Below the pieces are notes generated by a model. It worked only from the letters and a program-made list of their open reading frames with translations. It made no database searches and had not been told where the DNA came from. A program made the position numbers and the translations under genes. A stretch of DNA of 26,403 nt from Methylomonas sp. (lineage in GTDB: Bacteria > Pseudomonadota > Gammaproteobacteria > Methylococcales > Methylomonadaceae), in contig JALSLS010000494.1 in assembly GCA_026988195.1 (NCBI GenBank), forward strand, positions 1 to 26,403, written 5' to 3'. Positions 7,730 through 14,715 of this stretch are shown one piece after another (the first letter of the stretch is position 1; the number at the start of each line of letters is the position of its first letter).

Positions 7730-9130
7730 CTAACCTTGTAAAACACTGTTACTATCAATGGTAAGCTGTTTACCCGTATCATTATTGATAACAACATTCC
7801 CGATCAATTTTACATTTTTACCAAAGATAACATCACCTGTAATCGTTAATTTTTCACACTCCAGTAAATCAGGTACTCCCTCAGGAAAACGGGCTTCCAA
7901 GTCATCTATATTTTTATAGTATTTACTCTCTAAATTGACCACAATATAGCCAACTTTTCGACTAGGGTTAATTGTTACCAAACTTTCATCATCCAAAATA
8001 AATGCATTAGACCAAAGCCCTAACAATTCATTGGTCGTTTTAATCGGTATAAAACGTGCTTTGGGAATACGGATAGCAATAGAGTCTTTAAAACTAGCAA
8101 TAGCCGAGCCCATTGCCGTTTCCATTTGGATAACGCGTGGGCTTGAAGCATCACGAGGGTCTATTGTTTTTTTATTTTGTATCAAAGGTAAATCAACAAT
8201 CCCATTTTTTTTATCCAAAAGATCTTTTAATCGATCAAGGCGAATCCACAAATTATTAGTATTAAAGTATTTATATTGAGTAATATCTTGAAAACTTTCA
8301 ATATCATCCTCATGACATTGAGCTGACTCGCGTAATAATAAGCCCCCCTCAACCGACTCAGCTAAATGCCCTCCTTTTCTATCAGCAGCTGTTCTATCAG
8401 CGACTTCCATCATAAAAGAAGCCTCTTGTTCAGCAAAATAACCTAGCACTGATAAGTTTAAATTTGCCCCTAAATTATCTGAATTTGATATAAATGCATA
8501 CTTTATACCTTGCTCTAACAACTGATCCAGCACACCTGATGTTTGTAATACCGTATAAATATCACCATGTCCAGGTGGACACCACGTTTTAGAGGGGTCA
8601 TTAGGCCATTGAGCAGGTTGCTTATTATCAATCAATATTTTAGGCACTTTATTTTGAACAAAGGTAAAAGGAATACCCTTCTGCCCTTGCAAAAGCTCTG
8701 GAAATTTATCTAACACAGTCTGTGTATCGGCCTCAGTACTAAACGAATTCATAAACACTAAAGGTAGATCACTCTTAAAACTCTTCCGCTGAGATAGAAC
8801 CTGTTTAACAATAATCTCTAAAAAACTCAGTCCATCTTTTGCTTTAAGTAATGACTTGGCTTTTTCTAACCCCATCCCCGTACCAAGTCCTCCATTCAAT
8901 TTAAGCATAACAGCCTGATTTAATACAGCCTCACCTTCGGCACTGTGATCTGGTAAAGATTCAAGATCAACCACTTCAAAAACGGGCTTAACTTGATCTT
9001 CCCGAATCACACTCTCCTCACCCGCTATCATTTTATTATATTGAGATAAAAAAACATCAATACAAAGTTGCGGTAAATTTTCATCCAACATGGTTTCAGT
9101 TATTTTATTTTTTATATCCATATTCATCAT
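7730..9130 (-). CDS. UTP--glucose-1-phosphate uridylyltransferase, eukaryotic (UDPGP) type
   Basis: Makes UDP-glucose from UTP and glucose-1-phosphate in the cytosol. It belongs to the UDPGP family (PF01704) typical of eukaryotic UGP2 rather than to bacterial GalU. Residues 76-88 carry the nucleotide-binding LKLNGGLGTGMGL loop, 183-190 the WCPPGHGD motif, and 216-222 NSDNLGA. The C-terminus (VIFGKNVKLIGNVVINNDTG) has the hexapeptide pattern of a left-handed beta-helix, as in UGP2. The length of 466 aa is close to eukaryotic enzymes. The start has three closely spaced Met codons (M1, M2, M4) with no clear ribosome-binding site, so it is uncertain by a few residues. A phosphohexomutase 5.6 kb upstream on the same strand could provide glucose-1-phosphate, but the two are not in one operon. 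Confidence 0.93.
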   Translation of the reverse strand: MMNMDIKNKITETMLDENLPQLCIDVFLSQYNKMIAGEESVIREDQVKPVFEVVDLESLPDHSAEGEAVLNQAVMLKLNGGLGTGMGLEKAKSLLKAKDGLSFLEIIVKQVLSQRKSFKSDLPLVFMNSFSTEADTQTVLDKFPELLQGQKGIPFTFVQNKVPKILIDNKQPAQWPNDPSKTWCPPGHGDIYTVLQTSGVLDQLLEQGIKYAFISNSDNLGANLNLSVLGYFAEQEASFMMEVADRTAADRKGGHLAESVEGGLLLRESAQCHEDDIESFQDITQYKYFNTNNLWIRLDRLKDLLDKKNGIVDLPLIQNKKTIDPRDASSPRVIQMETAMGSAIASFKDSIAIRIPKARFIPIKTTNELLGLWSNAFILDDESLVTINPSRKVGYIVVNLESKYYKNIDDLEARFPEGVPDLLECEKLTITGDVIFGKNVKLIGNVVINNDTGKQLTIDSNSVLQG

Positions 9131-9171
9131 TAATAATTTGTTACATATAGTTTGAGTATTTAGGGAAAGAG

Positions 9172-9198
9172 CTTAGGAATATGCATGCACGTTCCTTA
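9172..9198 (-). repeat. Repeat A terminal fragment (A4)
   Basis: On the minus strand this reads GTAAGGAACGTGCATGCATA then TTCCTAAGC. It matches the repeat A terminus (TAAGGAACGTGCATG, as in the right arm of A2) and folds on itself through GGAA/TTCC. It appears to be the joined ends of an element that lost its interior, and it sits just upstream of the UDP-glucose pyrophosphorylase start. Confidence 0.55.
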
Positions 9199-9255
9199 CT
9201 ATGTTTTTAAAACCATTATAAATAAAAACCTGATAACAAAGTAAAAAACAGGGAC

Positions 9256-9419
9256 TATACTTCGCGCGGTCACGACTGCGGTTTTCTAACCGCTGAGTTT
9301 TTGCCAATAGCTGCGTTGCTGAAACAGTTACGTAGCTTGCTATGCGCCTGTTTCAACGCCTTGCTATCGACAAAAATCAGCAGCTTATAAATTCCGCATC
9401 CGTGACCGCGCGAAGTATA
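9256..9419 (+). repeat. Repeat B, copy B1 (164-bp imperfect palindrome)
   Basis: Its ends TATACTTCGCGCGGTCACG and CGTGACCGCGCGAAGTATA are perfect 19-bp inverted repeats. The interior is an imperfect palindrome (CTGAAACAG against CTGTTTCAA) with the apical hairpin at 9327-9348. Copy B2 at 12010-12173 is the same element in opposite orientation, with three base differences by my hand alignment. There is no coding capacity, so it resembles a MITE or long REP-type element. Confidence 0.9.
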
Positions 9420-9481
9420 AACAATATTGTAATATTTGAGATAAATCTGTTCGCCTGAAAGGCGAAGGTTTTAACTTTATA

Positions 9482-9543
9482 AGATGTACCGACGTAGGAG
9501 GCGCATCGACGGCTATTGATGCGCTTCGTTCCTCAGCACATCC
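9482..9543 (-). repeat. Palindromic repeat C at the 3' end of the TonB receptor gene
   Basis: On the minus strand it begins GGATGTGCTGAGGAACGAAG and ends TACATCT. Its core stem is GCGCATC/GATGCGC (9501-9507 with 9518-9524), and the outer arms pair imperfectly. I recall similar GGATGTGCTGAGG...-type palindromes in other gammaproteobacterial genomes, but cannot confirm that here. It lies 17 bases past the receptor stop codon and could protect or end that transcript. Confidence 0.7.
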
Positions 9544-9559
9544 TATATTTTGTCTGTCA

Positions 9560-11566
9560 CTAAAATTCAATCCTAACACCCATTTCAACACCTCTGCCAG
9601 CTTCTGGTGCGCTAGTGCGAAGAAAAGAGACAGAATGTCGAATATCTTGATCGAGTAAATTATTGGCTTTTGCAAATAATAACATGTCAGCCTGCTCAGA
9701 AACTTGCAGTCGATAATGAGTTGATAGATCTAACAACCAATAACCATCGGTTTCCGTCTCATTTAAGCCTGGGTTTTGCTGTTTTTCTGCATGTGTCATA
9801 CGTAATTGGCTGGACCAGGCAGTATTTTCCCAACTTAATTGTAGGCCATACTTCATAGGAGGCATACGTGGAATATCGTCACCATTGCTAAATTGGCCTC
9901 TGACATAATCAGCAAAAAATTCACTGTCTAAGTGTCCGTAATCTGTCGTTAAAAGAGGGATGGTCATTTGAGCTTCAAAACCCTGAAACTCAGCACCTTG
10001 CTGCTGGGTATTAAAAACCGGCAAACAATTATTTATGCAATTGTTTACAAAGGTTTCGGAGAGCGTATTAAAGAACTGGCCGTTATTAATTTGACTAATA
10101 TAATCTTGTACCCAGTTTTGGTAGATATTGAAGTTTGCCTGAAATAAATCATGGTCAAAGTGAAAACCAAGTTCTATATTATAAGAAGTTTCAACGGTTA
10201 GGTTACTGCTTCCTATGGCATAACTGCTGGTGGCTAAATGAGCGCCATTGGTAAATAATTCTTGGATATCAGGTGCCCGTTCTGACCTAGAAAAGGTCAG
10301 TTTAATAGAGTCCTCATTGGTCACGCTCCACAGTGCAGAGGCTGAAACACTCACAGGTGTATGAGAAACTTCAGATAGTCTTTCTGGGTTAATCCACTGT
10401 TGTTCAACTCTAAGTCCTAGTTGATATGTCATCTGTTCTGTATGAATATCCTGAACCGTAAAAAAACTAAAAGTGTTTATATCTGCCTTAGGGATGATGG
10501 CTTCCTCACCAAGGGCAGAAATTTCACTGTTTTTTGTTTGTACGCCCACTACCCCATGATCAAAAAATGCCCAAGGTTTTTGAATTAACTCTATCCGGCT
10601 TTCAAAACCTTCGTTACTGAATACTGTTCCTGCTGCCCCGTTCTCTAATTCAACATGCTGATAATCGTTATAGCTCAAACGGATATTAAGGGTTTCAGCA
10701 AAAGACAACGGGTCTTTAAGTTGAGCTTTCATATCATAACGCGTCTGTTTTAAATCAATACGAACCTCATCTGGCTCATCGCCAGGTGGAATACCATAAT
10801 TATTATCTAAATGGTTTACTGAAAAACCAATAAAACCCTGATCAGTGATGTACGAGAAACCTGCAGTACCACTTTGAGCGCGTGTATTAGAATTTAATAA
10901 CCGCTTACCATCATCCACACCTGCAATAGCATTTTCTGAAATTTGTTGATTAATACTATCCCTATAAAAACCATCCAAATGCCAAGCTACATTGCCTTTA
11001 CCTCCATCGATTTTGAACGCGCTGGACTTGCCTTCATTAACCGTGTTGTAGCGTTGTTCAAAAGCACCTCCAAATAGCGTTTCAGGCACACTATCAGGTA
11101 CCCTGTTATCCAATACATTAATGACTCCACCAATGGCTCCACTACTGTAGAGTAAGGTTGCAGGACCTCTGATAATCTCAATGCGTTCCGCCCATAAGGC
11201 TTCAGTGCTATTGGCGTGATCTGGGCTTAAAGAAGACACGTCTAGGCTACCTAATCCACTTTGTAGAACTTGAACCCGAGAACCTGTCTGGCCCCGAATG
11301 ACAGGTTGGCCAACGCCAGGCCCAAACGACTGACTACTAATACCGAGTTCATTTTTTAATGTTTCACCAAGACTTGAAGCAGCCTTCATTCGTAAATCAT
11401 CACCACTCAGTATTGAAACAGCTAATACTGAGTTTGTATGATTATCATTTATTGGGGTGCTGATGATGAGTTGGTCTAATTCTTGAACATGCTCTGATCC
11501 TGCATAACTTTGCTGGTTCATAAATAAAAGGGCAAGAGGGATTAAATAAAATAAATAATTAAACAT
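9560..11566 (-). CDS. znuD: TonB-dependent outer-membrane receptor, ZnuD-like (probable zinc uptake)
   Basis: A 668-aa outer-membrane transporter. Residues 1-22 are a signal peptide (cleavage after SYA). ELDQLIIST (about 29-37) is a TonB-box-like segment. The plug domain covers ~40-155, with GQPVIRGQTGSRVQVLQSG and RIEIIRGPATLLYSSGAIGG. The beta-barrel runs to the C-terminal Phe. SPDHAN (Asp116-His117) matches the Asp-His pair that lines the zinc site of Neisseria ZnuD, and a CINNC pair lies in a later barrel loop. A near-consensus Zur operator 33-50 bases upstream of the ATG independently supports zinc. There is no ribosome-binding site of note. The gene is bracketed by two inverted 164-bp repeat B copies. 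The TonB receptor call is certain; zinc specificity is likely, and a haem or other metal substrate is the alternative. Confidence 0.9.
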   Translation of the reverse strand: MFNYLFYLIPLALLFMNQQSYAGSEHVQELDQLIISTPINDNHTNSVLAVSILSGDDLRMKAASSLGETLKNELGISSQSFGPGVGQPVIRGQTGSRVQVLQSGLGSLDVSSLSPDHANSTEALWAERIEIIRGPATLLYSSGAIGGVINVLDNRVPDSVPETLFGGAFEQRYNTVNEGKSSAFKIDGGKGNVAWHLDGFYRDSINQQISENAIAGVDDGKRLLNSNTRAQSGTAGFSYITDQGFIGFSVNHLDNNYGIPPGDEPDEVRIDLKQTRYDMKAQLKDPLSFAETLNIRLSYNDYQHVELENGAAGTVFSNEGFESRIELIQKPWAFFDHGVVGVQTKNSEISALGEEAIIPKADINTFSFFTVQDIHTEQMTYQLGLRVEQQWINPERLSEVSHTPVSVSASALWSVTNEDSIKLTFSRSERAPDIQELFTNGAHLATSSYAIGSSNLTVETSYNIELGFHFDHDLFQANFNIYQNWVQDYISQINNGQFFNTLSETFVNNCINNCLPVFNTQQQGAEFQGFEAQMTIPLLTTDYGHLDSEFFADYVRGQFSNGDDIPRMPPMKYGLQLSWENTAWSSQLRMTHAEKQQNPGLNETETDGYWLLDLSTHYRLQVSEQADMLLFAKANNLLDQDIRHSVSFLRTSAPEAGRGVEMGVRIEF

Positions 11567-11599
11567 GAGTAAAGTGAGTGGGTAGGTGATAATTTAGAT

Positions 11600-11616
11600 A
11601 TGTTATAACATAACAT
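11600..11616 (-). promoter_or_regulatory. Zur (zinc uptake regulator) operator-like box
   Basis: The minus strand reads ATGTTATGTTATAACAT. The gammaproteobacterial Zur consensus core is ATGTTATANTATAACAT; this matches at all positions except the eighth (G for A). It lies 33-50 bases upstream of the receptor ATG, where a bound repressor would cover the promoter, so zinc-replete repression is predicted. The consensus is from established knowledge; binding here is inferred. Confidence 0.8.
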
Positions 11617-11883
11617 TTATTTTAGCAAACGCATATCTTCTCTCAATATAGCCTTTAACTTTTTAATACCTAACGAAAATATTGAAAGCCATACCAGTTA
11701 ATCGTTTCAAGGGAAAAAATAATTTAAGGTTTTTGGGTAACGACTCACCCATAACTTATGCTCTAAAGCCCTCGCCCCGTTTGGGAGAGAGTTGGGTCAA
11801 CAGCATGGACAGCTATTTACTCCTGCAATATCTGCATGCACTACACCTATGTAGATATTGCACGTAGCTAGAGCAATGCAGGA

Positions 11884-11997
11884 GCAGCAAAACGGTGAGC
11901 TGAGAGGAGAAGTAAATAAATCTTTTTCTCTTCAAGGTAGTAAAGAGAAGCTTACCTCCTCTCACTCCAGCCTTCTCCCCACTCAGGAGAAGGCGTT
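11884..11997. repeat. Decayed palindromic repeat block (GAGAGGAG/CTCCTCTC type)
   Basis: GCTGAGAGGAGAAGTAA (11899-11915) pairs imperfectly with TTACCTCCTCTCACTCC (11952-11968), with a nested CTTTTTCTCTT/AAGAGAAG stem between them. It is followed by CCTTCTCCCCACTCAGGAGA, which resembles the widespread CCCTCTCC...GGAGAGGG intergenic repeats of gammaproteobacteria. I see no gene here. Confidence 0.5.
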
Positions 11998-12009
11998 AAA
12001 AACAACAGT

Positions 12010-12173
12010 TATACTTCGCGCGGTCACGGATGCGGAATTTATAAGCTGCTGATTTTTGTCGATAGCAAGGCGCTGAAACAGGCGCATAGCAAGCTACGCA
12101 ACTGTTTCAGCAACGCAGCTATTGGCAAAAACTCAGCGGTTAGAAAACCGCAGTCGTGACCGCACGAAGTATA
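12010..12173 (-). repeat. Repeat B, copy B2 (164-bp imperfect palindrome, inverted relative to B1)
   Basis: The reverse complement aligns to B1 over its whole 164 bases with three differences (CGTGCGG for CGCGCGG, GTTGCG for GTTACG, CAGCGCC for CAACGCC). Its termini are TATACTTCG and CGAAGTATA. The apical hairpin is at 12081-12102. It lies 21 bases past the hemF stop codon, so it may also serve as that gene's 3' hairpin. Confidence 0.9.
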
Positions 12174-12193
12174 TATTCTATAGGGTGAGTAGT

Positions 12194-13225
12194 TTAATTA
12201 TGATTATCAACAGTGGCAGGAATTACATTTCCTTGAGCCTGCATAGTTAACGCTTCTGGATTTGACTGGTAATGTTGCCTTACCACTTTAGCCAAAGCTA
12301 GCTTAGTCTCTTCATCAATAACACACAGTTGTTCCTCTGGCAGGCAATCAACAATAGCCTTTAATAACTTATCTTGTGGTGTAGCAAGCTTTTCTACCCA
12401 GCTTGCTAATAATGCTTTATCAATGACTGCAGGAAGGGATCCCATAATACCTAAATCATTTTGATCATGAACTAGCAAACCAGAAGTTGTTCCTCTATCC
12501 AGTGTTAATACCTGAAATAAGTATAAAGTATGATAAGCCTGTTGTTTAGCAAAATCTTCAGCGCCTGGGTTTAACTTATTAACATTCGCTTTATCAAAAA
12601 TAGAAGCATAACATTCAATCACAGCTTCACCAAAAGCTTTAGCTAAGTTGAAGTCAGTTTGTGCATCTCCACTGTTATATTCTTCTAAATAAAAATGTGA
12701 CACCCCACGATGCCTCTGCAAAGCAGGTATATTAAAATAGCGGTCACCTTGCTCAGCTGCCAGTTTATATTGCTGAGGAGCCGCTTTTTTTAAGCTTTCT
12801 GAAAATAAAGCTGTTTCCTGTTCATTCTCTATTGCTGGGTTAAGATCAGCCATCATCCGCCAATAACCTTTTCCACTTTTCATTTCTGTCCAGCTTATAT
12901 GCATGTGTACAGAAGGAGAAAAAGGGTTTGTAGGATGAATAATAGTCGATATTGCCGTTGCTGATGCTAAATTTTTACTATCGACATCATCATAATGGAT
13001 TTGCGAAACATTAACCGAGGCACGGTTAAAATACGATTCATTGGTGGCGACATAACGAATACCACCGCCATGTAAACCTTGATCTCGAAACCACTCAACG
13101 GGATGAAATGATGAAACCTCTGACCCTACAACATCATCCAATTTCTCAACAAAATAACTTTGTAATTCCACAACTAAGCTATTGGCAGCTCGTGCATTAA
13201 TTGATTGCGCAAAACTTCTTTTCAT
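12194..13225 (-). CDS. hemF: Divergent oxygen-dependent coproporphyrinogen III oxidase (HemF family)
   Basis: HemF oxidatively decarboxylates coproporphyrinogen III to protoporphyrinogen IX. Motifs in family order (numbered from an alternative upstream Met at 13264) are HGGGIR (65-70), ASVNVSQIH (82-90), HPTNPFSPSVHMH (110-122), YWRMMADLNP (134-143; DLTP in E. coli), YFNIPALQRHRGVSHFYLEE (176-195) and LTLDRGTTSGLL (253-264). The order matches E. coli HemF, but several near-invariant stretches are changed (WWFGGGFDLTP, KHRNEQRGIGGLFFDD), so it is a distant branch. The ATG at 13225 is preferred because the family sequence begins soon after MKRSFAQ; the in-frame ATG at 13264 would add 13 residues. 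Neither start has a good ribosome-binding site. Whether it still has oxidase activity is not certain. Confidence 0.75.
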   Translation of the reverse strand: MKRSFAQSINARAANSLVVELQSYFVEKLDDVVGSEVSSFHPVEWFRDQGLHGGGIRYVATNESYFNRASVNVSQIHYDDVDSKNLASATAISTIIHPTNPFSPSVHMHISWTEMKSGKGYWRMMADLNPAIENEQETALFSESLKKAAPQQYKLAAEQGDRYFNIPALQRHRGVSHFYLEEYNSGDAQTDFNLAKAFGEAVIECYASIFDKANVNKLNPGAEDFAKQQAYHTLYLFQVLTLDRGTTSGLLVHDQNDLGIMGSLPAVIDKALLASWVEKLATPQDKLLKAIVDCLPEEQLCVIDEETKLALAKVVRQHYQSNPEALTMQAQGNVIPATVDNHN

Positions 13226-13311
13226 ATTATTTTTCTTTGGTATATAAAAAAGGGGGTCTTTCATGACGTGGCTTACACTTTTTAGCTACCTACTTAGGCA
13301 ACCAGTAAAAA

Positions 13312-13382
13312 GTAGGGTGGGCAGTTTTTTTGCCCACCATCAATACCGCAACATGGTGGGCAGAAAAGATTGCCCACCCTAC
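13312..13382. repeat. Palindromic repeat D (GTAGGGTGGGCA type)
   Basis: GTAGGGTGGGCA at the left end pairs with TGCCCACCCTAC at the right (12 bp, perfect), with a second nested stem TGCCCACCAT/ATGGTGGGCA. The pattern resembles GTAGGGTGGGCA repeats that I recall from many proteobacterial genomes. It lies between leuB and hemF, upstream of the hemF start. Confidence 0.85.
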
Positions 13383-13436
13383 AACTTATAATCTGTCCAG
13401 TCTTGCAAACTACTTTGAGTAGGATATGATTAATGC

Positions 13437-13471
13437 AAAAAAAGGGCTAAGCTTTCGCCGTACCCTTTTTA
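13437..13471 (-). terminator. Intrinsic terminator after leuB
   Basis: On the minus strand, GGGTACGGC, a GAAA tetraloop and GCTTAGCCC form an imperfect stem (outer GGG/CCC and inner GGC/GCT pairs) followed directly by seven T residues. It starts about 25 bases after the leuB stop. The preceding A run also makes it usable on the plus strand. Confidence 0.7.
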
Positions 13472-13495
13472 AAGTTGACTAAAACAAGGCTGCTA

Positions 13496-14602
13496 TTAAA
13501 CTTTTGGCATACCTTTTAATTTTTCTACAACTTTATCACCAAATTCTTCAGTGCTAAGCATATGAACACCAGCACCTGGCTTAGATAAATCAGCAGTTGA
13601 AAAACCATCACCAAAAACACCTTGCATCGCTGCCCAAATGTTTTTAGCTTCATCAGCCATATCAAAGCTATTTTCTAACATCATGGCAACAGAACCAATC
13701 ATAGAATACGGATTCGCCATATTTTTACCTGCAATATCAGGCGCAGAACCATGAGAGGGTTCGTAATAAGCTTTTTCATCACCGATACATGCAGAAGGCA
13801 TTAGGCCTAATGAGCCTAAGATACCACCGCCTTGATCACTTAAAATATCACCGAACATATTTTCCATTACCATCACATCAAACTGTGTTGGTTTTAGGCA
13901 TAATAAAGTGGCTGCCGCATCAACTAAAATATTGATCACTTCAACTTCAGGGTAATCCTTAGCAACTTCTTCTAAGACTTCATTCCACAGCACGCTTGAT
14001 TTTAAAACGTTACTTTTATGGATATTATGTAAAACTTTCTTTCTAGTACGCGCCAATTTAAACGCTTGAATTAAAATTTGACGGATTTGACCTTCATCAT
14101 ATTCTAAAGTTTCTTTTACATAGCGTAAGCCTTCAGCATTAACGCCTGTTTCTTTTTCGCCAAAATACAAGCCACCAACCAATTCACGCACTATTACAAT
14201 ATCAATGCCTTCACCAATAATTTCTGGTTTTAAAGGAGAAAAGTGAGCTAGTGCCTTAGGTAAAGAAATAGGTCGGAAGTTAGCATAAGTATTGTAACGG
14301 CGACGCATTGGTAGCAATGCACCCCGTTCTGGTTGCTTATCAATAGGAATATTTTTAGATTCTTCGTGACTTAAACCGATAGGCCCTTTAAGAATAGCAT
14401 CTGCACTGTCACAAATATCTTTAGTTTCTTGTGGAAAAGCATCGCCTGTTGCAAAATAAGCACATGCACCAAATAATGCAGGCATTAATTCAAAACTGAC
14501 CTCATTACGCTGTTCAACCAGCTTTAAAACTTTTAGTGCTTCTTTTGTAATTTCCGGACCAATTCCATCACCTGCCAACACTGCAACTTTATAATTCTTC
14601 AT
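13496..14602 (-). CDS. leuB: 3-isopropylmalate dehydrogenase (isocitrate/isopropylmalate dehydrogenase family)
   Basis: Catalyses the NAD-dependent oxidative decarboxylation of 3-isopropylmalate in leucine synthesis. GDGIGPEI (11-18), ERGALLPMRRR (92-102), ANFRP (107-111), VRELVGGLYFG (138-148, Arg139 and Tyr146), HKSNVL with Lys196, Asp228, GDILSD (Asp252, Asp256) and HGSAPDIAGK (284-293) give the full substrate, metal and NAD site. Compared with common LeuB sequences, VDNAAM is VDAAAT and the GNLFGDILSDEAS stretch is ENMFGDILSDQGGG, placing it in a less usual branch. leuA, leuC and leuD are not in the window. AAGAGAAA precedes the ATG as a ribosome-binding site. The strong hairpin at 14634-14691 separates it from the phosphohexomutase gene upstream. 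Confidence 0.9.
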   Translation of the reverse strand: MKNYKVAVLAGDGIGPEITKEALKVLKLVEQRNEVSFELMPALFGACAYFATGDAFPQETKDICDSADAILKGPIGLSHEESKNIPIDKQPERGALLPMRRRYNTYANFRPISLPKALAHFSPLKPEIIGEGIDIVIVRELVGGLYFGEKETGVNAEGLRYVKETLEYDEGQIRQILIQAFKLARTRKKVLHNIHKSNVLKSSVLWNEVLEEVAKDYPEVEVINILVDAAATLLCLKPTQFDVMVMENMFGDILSDQGGGILGSLGLMPSACIGDEKAYYEPSHGSAPDIAGKNMANPYSMIGSVAMMLENSFDMADEAKNIWAAMQGVFGDGFSTADLSKPGAGVHMLSTEEFGDKVVEKLKGMPKV

Positions 14603-14633
14603 TATTTCTCTTATTTACCTTTTTAAAATACAT

Positions 14634-14691
14634 AGCGAGCGGGGTATAAACAACCATCCAATTATGGACGGTTATTTATACCCCGCTCGCT
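14634..14691. repeat. Near-perfect 58-bp hairpin between phosphohexomutase and leuB genes
   Basis: AGCGAGCGGGGTATAAA (14634-14650) and TTTATACCCCGCTCGCT (14675-14691) are perfect 17-bp inverted repeats. An inner stem AACCATCC/GGACGGTT pairs at 7 of 8 positions, leaving about six bases of loop. On the minus strand it follows the phosphohexomutase stop and ends 31 bases before the leuB ATG. No immediate T run follows, so it is not a classical terminator. Confidence 0.9.
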
Positions 14692-14715
14692 TATTTAAGT
14701 TTATTTTACACTATC

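Larger units (their letters stand above)
9131..9559. other. Intergenic region packed with three palindromic repeats
   Basis: This 429-base gap separates UDP-glucose pyrophosphorylase from the TonB receptor, both on the minus strand. It holds a terminal fragment of repeat A (9172-9198), a complete repeat B (9256-9419) and a third palindrome (9482-9543). I find no gene here; the reading frame at 9385-9675 is a product of the repeats and the receptor's antisense frame. The pyrophosphorylase promoter must lie near 9131-9200, but I cannot pick it out. Confidence 0.6.
11567..12193. other. Regulatory and repeat-rich intergenic region upstream of the TonB receptor
   Basis: This 627-base region contains the Zur-type box and promoter of the receptor (11600-11616), a block of decayed palindromic sequence (about 11745-12000), and repeat B2 (12010-12173). 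The small plus-strand reading frames at 11682 and 11858 have no ribosome-binding sites, and the second runs through repeats, so I do not call them genes. Confidence 0.6.

Noticed and set aside
3327..9198. CRISPR array formed by the repeated GGAACGTG motifs
   Set aside because: Copies are kilobases apart, palindromic and of unequal length, with genes between them; there is no regular spacer structure and no cas gene.
9385..9675. 96-codon minus-strand frame between repeat B1 and the receptor gene
   Set aside because: It runs through repeat C, part of B1 and the receptor's own coding region in another frame, so it is an artefact of overlapping sequence.
11682..12052. Two small plus-strand frames (61 and 64 codons) upstream of the TonB receptor
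   Set aside because: No ribosome-binding sites, and the second is composed largely of palindromic repeat sequence. Neither has a recognisable motif.
9256..12173. Composite transposon interpretation of the B repeat pair
   Set aside because: No transposase in either repeat or between them, and no evident target duplication beyond TA. Kept only as a cassette or inversion hypothesis.
14634..14691. Leucine attenuator or leader peptide before leuB
   Set aside because: No leucine-rich short frame is present between the phosphohexomutase stop and leuB, and the hairpin has no terminator T run.
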